Assembly: GCA_964503145.1 (NCBI GenBank)
Contig: CAZCYV010000001.1
Span: 124,001-188,000 of the forward strand
From: RBG-16-57-11 sp964503145
GTDB taxonomy: Bacteria; Chloroflexota; Anaerolineae; Anaerolineales; UBA4823
Length of the DNA stretch: 64,000 nt
Reading direction: 5' to 3'
The notes beneath the pieces are model-generated. The model was not told the origin of the DNA. It searched no databases and saw only the letters and a list, made by a program, of their open reading frames with translations. Made by a program: the position numbers and the translations under genes. This document shows, piece by piece, positions 18,131 through 26,598 of this stretch; position 1 is the stretch's first letter; every line of letters starts with the position of its first letter.

Positions 18131-18165
18131 GAGTTGCAATGCACTTTCGAAGTGCATTGCAACTC
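18131..18165. repeat. Perfect palindrome between divergent genes
   Basis: GAGTTGCAATGCACTT (18131-18146), a TCG loop, and the exact reverse complement (18150-18165) form a 16-bp perfect stem. It lies 17 bases upstream of the DDAH start and about 40 bases upstream of the -10 box of the zinc-ribbon gene. Its inner ten bases match the palindrome at 10094-10124 in inverted form. It could be a dispersed repeat or an operator; the occurrence inside a gene elsewhere favours a repeat. Confidence 0.8.
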
Positions 18166-18203
18166 ATTGCGCCGGGGTCTGAAACGAATTTCCATAATCA
18201 GCG

Positions 18204-18209
18204 TATAAT
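18204..18209 (+). promoter_or_regulatory. TATAAT -10 box with very short leader
   Basis: A perfect TATAAT ends 16 bases before the ATG at 18226, so the predicted leader is about ten bases and contains no Shine-Dalgarno sequence. No good -35 hexamer is present at 17 bases upstream. Confidence 0.5.
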
Positions 18210-18225
18210 GTGGCAGAATTATACT

Positions 18226-19503
18226 ATGACCATCCCTTTCCCCCCTCCCGGTTATGTCCCCAGCGAGTCGGCGGTCAATGGCATCGAAGTGTACATACCT
18301 GCGCCGCCCGACGCCGGTCCGCACCAGGAAATCGTGGACTTCAAATGCCCGCAGTGCGGCGCCACGACGGCCTACAGCGTTGCAGACGGTGGATTGACCT
18401 GCACCTATTGTGGCTATTATGAGGCGCCGCCGAAAACCGCCGTTGGTAAGCGCGCCGCCCAGTTCGAGTTCACCGTCGAGACCTTGCAACGCGCTGCCCA
18501 GGGCTGGGGCGTGGAGCGCAAGGAGATTGCCTGCCAAAATTGCGGCGCGGCCACCAGCCTGCCGCTGGACAGCCTGACCTACACCTGCGCTTTCTGCGGT
18601 TCCAACAAAGTCATCCAGCGCCAGGCCCCGCAGGATGCCCTGCGCCCGCGCTATATCCTGCCCTTCAAGGTCCAGCCCGAGGCCTGCGCCCAGATCGCCC
18701 GCCAGTGGCTGGGCAGCAGTTGGATGACCCCCGCCGACTTGCAGCAGATCTCCCAGATTGGCAAGTTCACCCCCATCTACATCCCCTGTTGGACGTTGGA
18801 TTCCACCATCCACGCCGACTGGAAGGCCGAAGTCGGTCATACGAAGACCGAGCGCTATTACGATAACGGCGAATGGAAGACGCGCACCGTCACCGAATGG
18901 CGTTGGGAATCCGGCCATGTGGACCTGGTCATCGACGATCTGGTGGTCAGCGGGACGAGTCGCATCAGCCGCCTCCTGCTGGGCAAAATCCAGAATTTCG
19001 ACCTGAACGAACTGGTGGACTACGACCCGAAATACCTGGCCGGTTTGCAGGCCCAGGCCTACGATGTAACCCTGGAGCAGGCCTGGGAGGCAGGCCGAGC
19101 ACAGATGCGCGAGAAGACTCGCCAGGCCTGCCTCAGCCAGGCCAGTACCAATCAGGTGCGCAATTTCAGCATGAACCTGGACTTCGCCGATGAAAGCTGG
19201 CGTTATATTCTGACGCCTGTGTATATTAGCAATTACACCTACAACGGCCAGACCTACCAGGCGTTGATCAACGGCCAGACCGGCGCCATCGCCGGGCAGC
19301 GGCCGGTGGACTGGAACAAGGTCTGGCTGGTGATCGCTCTACTGGCAGCGCCGGGATCGCTGTTGGGGCTGCTTGGGCTGCTGACCATCCCGCTGGCGGG
19401 GGTCGGCGTGGCCATCGGCGGGCTGGGCTTCGTGCTGCTGGTGATCGGGGTGATCGTAGCGATCTTTATCTATACGCAGGCCAGCAAGATGGACGACGTA
19501 TGA
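18226..19503 (+). CDS. Double zinc-ribbon membrane protein, unknown function (paralogue 1)
   Basis: The 425-residue protein carries two zinc ribbons in its first 130 residues (CPQCGATT...CTYCGYY and CQNCGAAT...CAFCGSNKV). A soluble middle region follows with FTPIYIPCWTLDSTIHADWKA and a beta-rich YRYILTPVYISNYTYNGQTYQ-like segment, then two C-terminal transmembrane helices (about 365-415). The next gene is clearly a paralogue sharing the WxxDxxxxAxWKAE segment and the C-terminal arrangement. Zinc ribbons often bind nucleic acids or proteins. I do not recognise the family. Translation probably starts from a nearly leaderless mRNA. Confidence 0.7.
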   Translation: MTIPFPPPGYVPSESAVNGIEVYIPAPPDAGPHQEIVDFKCPQCGATTAYSVADGGLTCTYCGYYEAPPKTAVGKRAAQFEFTVETLQRAAQGWGVERKEIACQNCGAATSLPLDSLTYTCAFCGSNKVIQRQAPQDALRPRYILPFKVQPEACAQIARQWLGSSWMTPADLQQISQIGKFTPIYIPCWTLDSTIHADWKAEVGHTKTERYYDNGEWKTRTVTEWRWESGHVDLVIDDLVVSGTSRISRLLLGKIQNFDLNELVDYDPKYLAGLQAQAYDVTLEQAWEAGRAQMREKTRQACLSQASTNQVRNFSMNLDFADESWRYILTPVYISNYTYNGQTYQALINGQTGAIAGQRPVDWNKVWLVIALLAAPGSLLGLLGLLTIPLAGVGVAIGGLGFVLLVIGVIVAIFIYTQASKMDDV

Positions 19504-19510
19504 GGCTGCC

Positions 19511-20620
19511 ATGAGCGATGCCATCCTTAACCAAGACATCACACCCGCCCCTGATCTGACAGAGAGTTGGGGGGCACCGCTTGCAGCGTTGGTGTGCGAG
19601 CGCTGCGACTGGCGTTTCCTGGTGCCGCAGTCTGCCGAACTACAGCGCTGCCCGCATTGCTTTCAGCCTGCCCTGACGCCCATCGAACCTCATATCGGGC
19701 AATTTCCCTTCGCCCAGCCGCCTGAACTGACCTTGCCGCATGCATTGAGCAGCGCGCAGCTCAACCAGGAAGTGCAGCGCTTCGCCACGGGGATCCCTTA
19801 CCCGCCTCAGGATTTGAGCGTCGAAAAGCTGCAGGCGCGGTTGAATCGCATGTACTTGCCGATGTGGCTGGTAGATTGCCGGGTGCGCGCCAACTGGAAA
19901 GCCGAAGCTGGCTTCGATTACCAGGTGGTCAGCCACCAGGATCGCTACTCGGGCAGCGGATGGACTTCGCAGCAAGTGAAAGAAGCGCGCGTGCGTTGGG
20001 AGCCGCGCCTGGGGCGCCTGGAGCGCAGCTACGCCAACATCGCCGCTCCGGCGCTCGAAGAGCACGCTGCGTTGCGCGAGGCCTTGGGGGACTTCAACCT
20101 GACCGCCGCCCGCCCCTACCAACCGCAAGACGCCCAGGGCACCTTCATCCGCCTGCCGGACCGCCCACCCCAAGATGCCTGGAGCGACGCTCAACTGGCG
20201 CTGCAGCGCGCGGCGGCCGAAGAGTGCCGTCAGGCCGCACGCGCCGATCACCTGCGCGCTTTCGCCTGGCAGGCAGCGTTCCACGAACAGCACTGGACGC
20301 AGCTTCTCTTACCCGTGTACACCGCCTATTACCTGGACGACGACCAAAAGCCCCAGGCGCTACTGATACACGGGCAAAGCGGCAAAATCCACGGGGCGCG
20401 GCGGGCTTCGATGCGTCGCGCCACCCGCGCCGCGCTGATCTGGCTCGGCGTTGCGGGGCTGATCTTCGTCCTGGGTCTGGCGCTGGCGGGAGGGTCGCTG
20501 GTCGCGCCGCCGCTCCTGCCCCTGGGGATATTGGGGCTGACGCTGGCGCTGCTGATTGCCCTGGGGGCGGTCATCCCGCTGGCGCGGGCTTGGTGGTTCA
20601 ACCACAATCAGCAAACCTGA
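19511..20620 (+). CDS. Zinc-ribbon membrane protein, unknown function (paralogue 2)
   Basis: The 369-residue protein has one zinc ribbon (CERCDW...CPHCFQP, residues about 29-54) and then the region it shares with the preceding gene product: MYLPMWLVDCRVRANWKAEAG and LLLPVYTAYYLDDDQKPQALLIHGQSGKIHG. Two C-terminal transmembrane helices follow (about residues 305-360). It starts seven bases after the stop of the first paralogue, so the two are almost certainly one operon and may form a hetero-oligomer at the inner face of the membrane. Function unknown. Confidence 0.7.
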   Translation: MSDAILNQDITPAPDLTESWGAPLAALVCERCDWRFLVPQSAELQRCPHCFQPALTPIEPHIGQFPFAQPPELTLPHALSSAQLNQEVQRFATGIPYPPQDLSVEKLQARLNRMYLPMWLVDCRVRANWKAEAGFDYQVVSHQDRYSGSGWTSQQVKEARVRWEPRLGRLERSYANIAAPALEEHAALREALGDFNLTAARPYQPQDAQGTFIRLPDRPPQDAWSDAQLALQRAAAEECRQAARADHLRAFAWQAAFHEQHWTQLLLPVYTAYYLDDDQKPQALLIHGQSGKIHGARRASMRRATRAALIWLGVAGLIFVLGLALAGGSLVAPPLLPLGILGLTLALLIALGAVIPLARAWWFNHNQQT

Positions 20621-20623
20621 GCG

Positions 20624-21640
20624 ATGCGCTTGAATCGCTCCGAGTGGGTGCACTTCGTCTTTTCGGCCAAAGGCGCGGCCGTCTTCGGCGCACTGTTGCT
20701 GGCGCTCATCGTTGCGCTGGCGACGCTGGTGGACTGGCCAACAGTGATCAGCATGCTGTTGCGCGCTGACCGTCGCGCCCTGATGGCGGCGGCGCTATCG
20801 CTGCTGATCGGCTATCTCTTTTACGCCCTCCGCTGGCGTTATCTGCTGAACAACCTCCCCAGCCTGTCCGCCATCTATCATACTGCCAATGTGGGCACGA
20901 TGCTCAACATGCTCTTGCCGCTTCGCCCGGGCGAGCCGATCCGGGTGTTATTGCTGAGCAGCAAAGGCCAGCCGCCGCTGATGATGGTCACCTCCAGCAT
21001 CGTCGTCGAACGCTGGATGGAGACCGTTTTGCGCATGGCGGCTCTGGGCGGGGCACTGATCTACAGCGCCGGAGCGGGCGTCTCTGGGTTGACCGTCGTC
21101 GGCTCGGCATTGTACCTGATTGCCTCCTTCATTTTCATGATCTGGCTGGTGCGCCGGCGCGAGACCGCCCTGGCCATTCTGCCTGGCTGGCTGGCGCGCC
21201 TGCCCCGCATCGACGAACCGCGCGCCCGCGCCTGGCTGGAGCAGTTGATCGACGGCCTGAACGGCGTCTCCTCGTTGCGCCGCCTGCTGGTGGCGCTGAT
21301 CTACTCGGTGATCACCTGGACCTCCTTCTGGGGCTTTCACTTTTTTGCCCTGCTGGCGCTGCATCCTTCACTGCCTACCGAGCAGCTTTTAGGGATCTCC
21401 CTGGGCAGCCTGGCGCTGGTGCCCCCTTCGGCCACCACCCTGCCGGGCGTCTTCCAGGTCTCGATGGTGCCGCCGCTGGCGCTGATGGGCTACAACGCCT
21501 CCCTGCTGACCACCTATTCGCTGGCGCTTAATAGCATTACCTTCATCCTGGTGATGGCGCTGGGGCTATGGGGCATGCTTGCCGCCGGGCTGACGCTGCG
21601 CCAGCTGGTCGCTCAGGCCGAAGCCGCGGCCCTCAAGTGA
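20624..21640 (+). CDS. LPG-synthase-type transmembrane protein (UPF0104 family)
   Basis: The 338-residue protein is largely transmembrane, with about eight helices, and resembles the flippase-like membrane domain of lysylphosphatidylglycerol synthases. It includes LLRADRRALMAAALSLLIGYLF-type helix starts, YHTANVGTMLNMLLPLRPGEPIRVLLL, and SLALVPPSATTLPGVFQ. It lacks the soluble aminoacyl-transferase domain, so a lipid-translocating or other transport role is more likely than lysylation. It begins three bases after the second zinc-ribbon gene and is probably in the same operon, hinting that the zinc-ribbon proteins work at the membrane with it. Confidence 0.75.
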   Translation: MRLNRSEWVHFVFSAKGAAVFGALLLALIVALATLVDWPTVISMLLRADRRALMAAALSLLIGYLFYALRWRYLLNNLPSLSAIYHTANVGTMLNMLLPLRPGEPIRVLLLSSKGQPPLMMVTSSIVVERWMETVLRMAALGGALIYSAGAGVSGLTVVGSALYLIASFIFMIWLVRRRETALAILPGWLARLPRIDEPRARAWLEQLIDGLNGVSSLRRLLVALIYSVITWTSFWGFHFFALLALHPSLPTEQLLGISLGSLALVPPSATTLPGVFQVSMVPPLALMGYNASLLTTYSLALNSITFILVMALGLWGMLAAGLTLRQLVAQAEAAALK

Positions 21641-21767
21641 ACTGACCTCTGACTTCTGAAATCCTGACATAAGTCAGTTGCTTTTCATCCGGTTCTTGCG
21701 TAGAATAAAATTGGTCGTTCTGTGCGCGGACGGCTGGTTTTTCCCGATCCTACCCATGGAGGCTCGA

Positions 21768-22628
21768 ATGACAAGTGAACCCCGCAAGAAAGTGACCATC
21801 CCGACCTTGTTCAAAAAGGTCGCCGATGGCATCCCGATCACCTGGCTGACCTGCTATGACTATCCTACGGCTTACCTGCAAGAACAGGCCGGCATCGATA
21901 TGATCCTGGTGGGCGATAGCCTGGGCATGACCATGCTCGGCTATGAGACCACCCTGCCGGTGACCATGGACGACATGATCCGCCACAGCCAGGCGGTGCG
22001 CCGCGGCGCGCCGAATGTCTTCGTGGTGGGCGACATGCCTTACATGAGTTACCAGCCCTCCATCGAGACGGCGATCCGCAACGCCGGGCGCTTTATGGCC
22101 GAGGCGGCCTGCGACGCCATCAAGCTGGAAGGCGGCGTGGAGATGGCCGATCGCATCGAGGGCATCGTCAAAGCGGGCATCCCCGCTATTGGTCATCTGG
22201 GGCTGACCCCGCAAAGCGTCAGCCTGTTGGGAGGCTATCGCGTGCAAGGAAAAGGCGCCCTGCAGGCCAAGAAGATCATCGACTCGGCCAAAGCGCTGGA
22301 GAACGCTGGCGCCTTCATGATCCTGCTCGAAATGGTGCCCGACCGGGTGTGCAAGCTGATCACCGAACGCGCCGAAAACTGCATCATTGTGAGCCTGGGC
22401 TCTGGCCCCCACGCCCATGGACAGTTGCTCATCTATCATGACATGTTTGGCCTCTATCCTCGATTCAAGCCGCGCATGGCCAAGGTCTTCGGCAACGCCG
22501 GCGAGGTGATCCTGAACGGTCTGAAAGATTACGTCAACGAAGTGACCAACAAGACCTTCCCCCAGCCGGAGAACTGGTTTGGGATGAAGGACGAGGAGTA
22601 CGAAGAATTGCTCGATCTGTTGGGATGA
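21768..22628 (+). CDS. panB: 3-methyl-2-oxobutanoate hydroxymethyltransferase
   Basis: The 286-residue protein is a clear PanB. This enzyme adds a hydroxymethyl group from 5,10-methylene-THF to 2-oxoisovalerate, the first committed step of pantothenate and coenzyme A synthesis. Landmarks are ITWLTCYDYPTA, the metal-binding VGDSLGMTMLGYETTLPVTMDDMI, VVGDMPYMSY, AIKLEGG, IPAIGHLGLTPQSV and the glutamate in LLEMVP. The ATG at 21768 follows GGAGG; the frame extends further upstream but without family similarity. No panC or panD is adjacent. Confidence 0.97.
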   Translation: MTSEPRKKVTIPTLFKKVADGIPITWLTCYDYPTAYLQEQAGIDMILVGDSLGMTMLGYETTLPVTMDDMIRHSQAVRRGAPNVFVVGDMPYMSYQPSIETAIRNAGRFMAEAACDAIKLEGGVEMADRIEGIVKAGIPAIGHLGLTPQSVSLLGGYRVQGKGALQAKKIIDSAKALENAGAFMILLEMVPDRVCKLITERAENCIIVSLGSGPHAHGQLLIYHDMFGLYPRFKPRMAKVFGNAGEVILNGLKDYVNEVTNKTFPQPENWFGMKDEEYEELLDLLG

Positions 22629-22706
22629 GCCTCGGACGCAATGTGCTTCGAATGGCCATCGCGCCTGCCAGGAGGTCTTTCAGAAAGATTAACAGGAGAA
22701 AGTTGC

Positions 22707-23972
22707 ATGGACGAATCGTTACGCCAGTCCCTCAAGATTCCCTATGACCGCTTGGACGATATCAACGCCATCCTGCTGGATCCCGATATGGCAGTGATCA
22801 ACAATTTCCTAGAGGTGGTGCAGAAGTACGGCACGCCGGAGGAGATCAACCGCAAAGCCGCTGAAGCGCGCCAGCTGCCCAATCTGCTCAAGAAAGTGGA
22901 GCAGGCGAACCCGGAGTACCTCAAAGACCTGCAATGGCTGACCGAACAGCGTGACCGCGGCGCGTTCATCAGCGTGGCCGATTATCGCCGCAAGCTGTTG
23001 GGAGCAAAAGCCGAGACCATGCGGTTCGCCGATGAATACGCCGTCACCCTGGAGATCAGCGCATTTCAGTATTTCCCCTGGCTGCGGACGCTGGCAGAAA
23101 AAGCGCTCTCCGAAGGCAGCCTGGTGCCAGGGCGCTTCATCCGCGTGCGCAAGATGAAAGAGCAGGAGGCCGATGGCGACCTGCCCGCCGTCTCCGCCGC
23201 CATGCAGATCATCGGCGCCAGTTTCGTGGAGACGCTGGACACCAAAGGCACCGATGGCTCCAACGTCCACCTGGGCGGCCCAGAGACGATCACCGGCTAT
23301 TTCGGCGGCGTGGGGCAACCTAACCATTACCCGCTCAAATGGCTGGACGAGTACCTGTATTATTACACCAACTACGGCGTCCGCCAGGTGCTCAACATCA
23401 ACCCTGGCACGGTGCTGGTGGGCTACCTGTTGCACCGTCTGGGCGTGGATATCGAGTTCAAGATTTCGGTCTTCATGGGCAACGACAACCCCTACGCCGG
23501 GCTGTGGACGCTGATCGGCGCCAAGCTGTTCTCGCGCGATGACGGCACTTCGCCGCTGATCGGCTTCAACTGGAGCAACTCGGTGAACAACCAGACTCTG
23601 GAGATCACCGCTCAGTTTCGCAAGAAGCTGGGCTTCGAAGAAGTGGTGCGCTTCGAGCATCACATCACCGAGACCTACAAGAGCATCGTGCGTCAGCCCT
23701 ACAACCGCCGCGCCGAATTGGTGCAACTCGCCGACCATGTGGCCAACATCTCCGCCAAGCACGAGGGCGGCGACCCCGAGATCGACCAGGCTCGCCCACA
23801 CCCTTCCGACATCCTGGACTACTTCCGCGACAAGAGCGAGGTGATCGCCTCCGGCGATTGGGACGCTCTGCAGCAGAACTTCCTAGACAAGTTCGACGCC
23901 GTGCAGCGCACCGCCCAGGCGCTCACCGAGTGTGGTTTATCCTTCATCGCCGCGCAGAATTTGCACAAATGA
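22707..23972 (+). CDS. Conserved protein of unknown function
   Basis: The 421-residue protein begins at an ATG with AGGAGA upstream. It looks soluble and globular, with no signal peptide or membrane helix. Distinct blocks are GGPETITGYFGGVGQPNHYPLKWLD (shortened here from a longer conserved-looking run), VLNINPGTVLVGYLLHRLG, FMGNDNPYAG and IGFNWSNSVNNQTLE. A histidine pair follows in VRFEHHITETY. The glycine-rich and asparagine-rich blocks suggest an alpha/beta enzyme, perhaps a barrel. I do not recognise the family and assign no function. It lies between panB and the GDH-CBS gene on the same strand. Confidence 0.6.
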   Translation: MDESLRQSLKIPYDRLDDINAILLDPDMAVINNFLEVVQKYGTPEEINRKAAEARQLPNLLKKVEQANPEYLKDLQWLTEQRDRGAFISVADYRRKLLGAKAETMRFADEYAVTLEISAFQYFPWLRTLAEKALSEGSLVPGRFIRVRKMKEQEADGDLPAVSAAMQIIGASFVETLDTKGTDGSNVHLGGPETITGYFGGVGQPNHYPLKWLDEYLYYYTNYGVRQVLNINPGTVLVGYLLHRLGVDIEFKISVFMGNDNPYAGLWTLIGAKLFSRDDGTSPLIGFNWSNSVNNQTLEITAQFRKKLGFEEVVRFEHHITETYKSIVRQPYNRRAELVQLADHVANISAKHEGGDPEIDQARPHPSDILDYFRDKSEVIASGDWDALQQNFLDKFDAVQRTAQALTECGLSFIAAQNLHK

Positions 23973-23978
23973 TCGGCC

Positions 23979-24038
23979 GTAGGGGCGAGTCTGCGCGAAT
24001 GACCTGCGTGTAGAGCAGACACCCAGACCCGCCCCTGC
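23979..24038. repeat. Imperfect inverted repeat of the GTAGGGGCG type
   Basis: GTAGGGGCGAGTCTG at 23979-23993 pairs with CAGACCCGCCCCTGC at 24024-24038 (13 of 15 positions). It fills the gap between two genes. The GTAGGGGCG arm recurs at 53958-54030, so this is probably a small dispersed palindromic repeat, although it could also act as a weak terminator for the upstream gene. Confidence 0.6.
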
Positions 24039-24064
24039 TGTCACGCGATAACGAGGAGGCCGCT

Positions 24065-25936
24065 ATGATCCCGAAGCGAATGGAAGCCTTTTTGCGTGAG
24101 CGCCTGCCGCAGCGCGCTTGGGAAAATCGCCTGGTGCGCCAGGGGGATCTGTGCTACATGGAGTTCAGCGCAGTGGACGTGGACCGCTTGGCGCGCCTGG
24201 GCGTGGAGGTGGATAGCCTGGGGCCGCGCACTCTGGTCTGCATGTGGGACGAGGCCTCTCCGCTCGAGGTGGGCGGCTATCTGGTGATCGACAACCTGGC
24301 GATGGGCCGGCCGGCGATGGGCGGCATCCGCATGCTGCCCGACATCACCCCGGCGGCGGTGCGCAGCCTGGCGCGCGGCATGACGCTGAAGAACGCTGCC
24401 GCCAACCTGCCCTTCGGCGGCGGCAAGGTGGGCATCGTGGCCGAACGCAGCCTGACCCCCGCCGAGCACACCGAAGTGGTGCGCTGCTTCGCCCGCCTGC
24501 TCTCCAGGTACCGCACGGTCTTCCTGCCCGGCCCGGACGTAGGCACCAACGACGCCGACATGAAGACCATTGCCATCGAAAACGGTCTGGACACCGCCGT
24601 CTCCAAGCCCGCCGATATGGGCGGCAACCGCGTCGACCAGCTCGGCGCTGCCGCTGGCGGCATCGTCACCGCGCTGAACGCCCTGCTCGAAGAGATGCCG
24701 CGACTGAAATCTCTGCCGCAGTTCGCCAATCTGCAGATTCCGCCCCCCGGCGGGTTGACCGTGTTGATCCAGGGCTTTGGCGCTGTGGGAGCGCACACCG
24801 CGCGATTGCTGTGCGAGCGTGTGCCGGGCGTCCAGGTGATCGGCATCAGCGACGCCCAGGGCTATCTCTACGATCCGCGCGGGCTGCCTATCGAGCAACT
24901 CTTCTACCGCTGGCTGGAGCGCCGCCAGGTCACCCGCGACTTCTTCAACGAGGTGATGGTCGCCGACCGCTGGGGGGTCTCCAACGCCAAATTCAGCACC
25001 GCCCCCAACGACCTGCTGCGCGAGTCGGCCTTCTGCCTGATCCCCGCCTCGCCAGTGTCCAACTATCTGGACGTGGACGAAAGCACCGGGCCTTCAATAA
25101 CTGTGGATCGGATGGGCAATTTCACCTTGATCATCGAAGGCGCTAACACCTACTCGCCCGACCGGGCGCGCAAGGCGGCGCGGGCGCGCATGGAGCGTCA
25201 GGTGTACCGCCAGCGCGGCGTGCTGATCGCCACCGATTACCTGGTCAATTCGGGTGGGGTGATCTTCGCCGCCCAGGAGCAACTCATCAAGACCCCCGCC
25301 CATCTGCGCATCCCCGACGAGATATTGGGCGACCGCCAGGCGGTGGACCGCTGGCTGGCCGAGCACGCCGACGAACTGGGCGAGCTGGCCGAGAAGCGCC
25401 GCAAGGCGGGCGAGATCTACCGCGGGGAGGTCATCCGGCGCAATATGCGTGAACTGGTGGACCTGCTGGTCTCCGACGCCGACATGCTGCCCTGCGAGGC
25501 CGCCGAGCGCATCAGCATCCGCCGCGTGGCGCGGCGCGAGAGCGACCGCACCGCGGCCGAGATCATGGCGCCCATCCCCACCCTGGCGGTGGACAAGACC
25601 GTGCGCGACGCCGCCGCCCTGCTGGTGGAGGCCAACAGCCCCATCCTGGCGGTGGTCTCTGCCAGCGGCGAACTGGAAGGGGTGATCACCGACTGGGACA
25701 TCACCCGCGCTGTGGCGCAGCAAGAGACCCCTGACGAACCGTTAGCGGCGATCATGAGCCGCGAGGTGATCTCCGCCGCCCCAGACGACACCCTGCTGGA
25801 GATGATCCGCAAGCTGGAGCACTACGAAATCTCCGCCATGCCGGTGGTGGATAAAGGTTGCGTGCTGGGCATGGTCAGCGCCGACCTGATCGCCCGCCGC
25901 TCGCTGATCCGGCTGGTGCAGGAGGAGGTGGGATAG
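24065..25936 (+). CDS. Glu/Leu/Phe/Val dehydrogenase-family protein fused to two CBS domains
   Basis: Residues 1 to about 490 match the glutamate dehydrogenase family: AMGGIRM, the catalytic-region lysines in GMTLKNAAANLPFGGGKVG, the PGPDVGTNDADMKTIA segment and a nucleotide-binding VLIQGFGAVGAHTA. Residues about 500-623 contain two CBS motifs (AAEIMAPIPTLAVDKTVRDAA and AAIMSREVISAAPDDTLLEM). The enzyme would deaminate an amino acid oxidatively with NAD(P)+. CBS pairs bind adenine nucleotides or SAM, so the fusion suggests allosteric control by energy state. The unusual spacing in the N-terminal domain (KFSTAPNDLLRES) leaves substrate choice open. An AGGAGG precedes the ATG. Confidence 0.82.
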   Translation: MIPKRMEAFLRERLPQRAWENRLVRQGDLCYMEFSAVDVDRLARLGVEVDSLGPRTLVCMWDEASPLEVGGYLVIDNLAMGRPAMGGIRMLPDITPAAVRSLARGMTLKNAAANLPFGGGKVGIVAERSLTPAEHTEVVRCFARLLSRYRTVFLPGPDVGTNDADMKTIAIENGLDTAVSKPADMGGNRVDQLGAAAGGIVTALNALLEEMPRLKSLPQFANLQIPPPGGLTVLIQGFGAVGAHTARLLCERVPGVQVIGISDAQGYLYDPRGLPIEQLFYRWLERRQVTRDFFNEVMVADRWGVSNAKFSTAPNDLLRESAFCLIPASPVSNYLDVDESTGPSITVDRMGNFTLIIEGANTYSPDRARKAARARMERQVYRQRGVLIATDYLVNSGGVIFAAQEQLIKTPAHLRIPDEILGDRQAVDRWLAEHADELGELAEKRRKAGEIYRGEVIRRNMRELVDLLVSDADMLPCEAAERISIRRVARRESDRTAAEIMAPIPTLAVDKTVRDAAALLVEANSPILAVVSASGELEGVITDWDITRAVAQQETPDEPLAAIMSREVISAAPDDTLLEMIRKLEHYEISAMPVVDKGCVLGMVSADLIARRSLIRLVQEEVG

Positions 25937-25949
25937 GAGGAGCCCAACT

Positions 25950-26048
25950 CTAAACGCGCGGAGCGCTGCCATCGAAGGAGTTGGTGCTGGCATAGGTCAG
26001 CTCAACTTCGTAGGGCGGGGCGTAGCTACGCTCAATACGGGCGAGCAT
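25950..26048 (-). pseudogene. Possible remnant of a D-Ala-D-Ala dipeptidase-like gene
   Basis: A short minus-strand frame ends in VELTYASTNSFDG, which resembles the conserved LRYAT-x-x-NFTG segment near the N-terminus of VanX-type M15 dipeptidases, and then stops. No catalytic region follows. The similarity is short, so this is only a suggestion; the rest of 25937-26181 shows nothing recognisable. Confidence 0.2.
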
Positions 26049-26181
26049 GCCAGCTTCGGCGTGGGGCACACGCCGTCCCTGCGGGCTAGGCTCAGGGCGA
26101 GGTTGGTGTACAGCTAGTTGGAAAGCAGGAACAGTGCGACTCCGAGAGAGGTTGGCAGTGTAATGCGGCTCTAGGCAGCGG

Positions 26182-26598
26182 TCATTTGCCGTATTCTCCC
26201 ACCCACAGCACCCATTCCAGCCGGGGGTGCACCGCCCGGTACAGGCGCTCATCGCCGGTGATCAACGGCTCGCCCAGTTTTTGCGCCATGACCAGGTAGG
26301 CCGCGTCATAGGCGCTGCGGTCAAAGCGGCGCGCCAGGGGCAGCATCTCGCCCCATTCCAGCGGCAGGATTTCGATGCGCAGACCTTGCATCGCCTGGAC
26401 GATTGCTTCCGCTTGAGTGTCGCTGATGCGGCCGCGGCGCTGCGCCTGCCACACGGCGTTGGCCAGCTCATAGGGCAGCAAATCCGGGGCCTTGAGCGCC
26501 ACCCGCCCGGCAACATGATCGCGCACCAGTGCCTGCGCGGACGCCTGGGCTTCATCCGGGAAAAAGGCGCGCAGGACGACGTTGGCGTCGACGATCAC
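26182..26598 (-). CDS. PIN-domain ribonuclease toxin (VapC-like)
   Basis: The 138-residue protein has a PIN fold with the four acidic residues that bind Mg2+: D4 (MIVDANV), E44 (YELANAVW), D98 (SAYDAAYLVMA) and D116 (LITGDERL). Such toxins cleave specific RNAs when freed from their antitoxin. The start overlaps the antitoxin stop by four bases, which is the usual coupling in these modules. Confidence 0.92.
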   Translation of the reverse strand: MIVDANVVLRAFFPDEAQASAQALVRDHVAGRVALKAPDLLPYELANAVWQAQRRGRISDTQAEAIVQAMQGLRIEILPLEWGEMLPLARRFDRSAYDAAYLVMAQKLGEPLITGDERLYRAVHPRLEWVLWVGEYGK

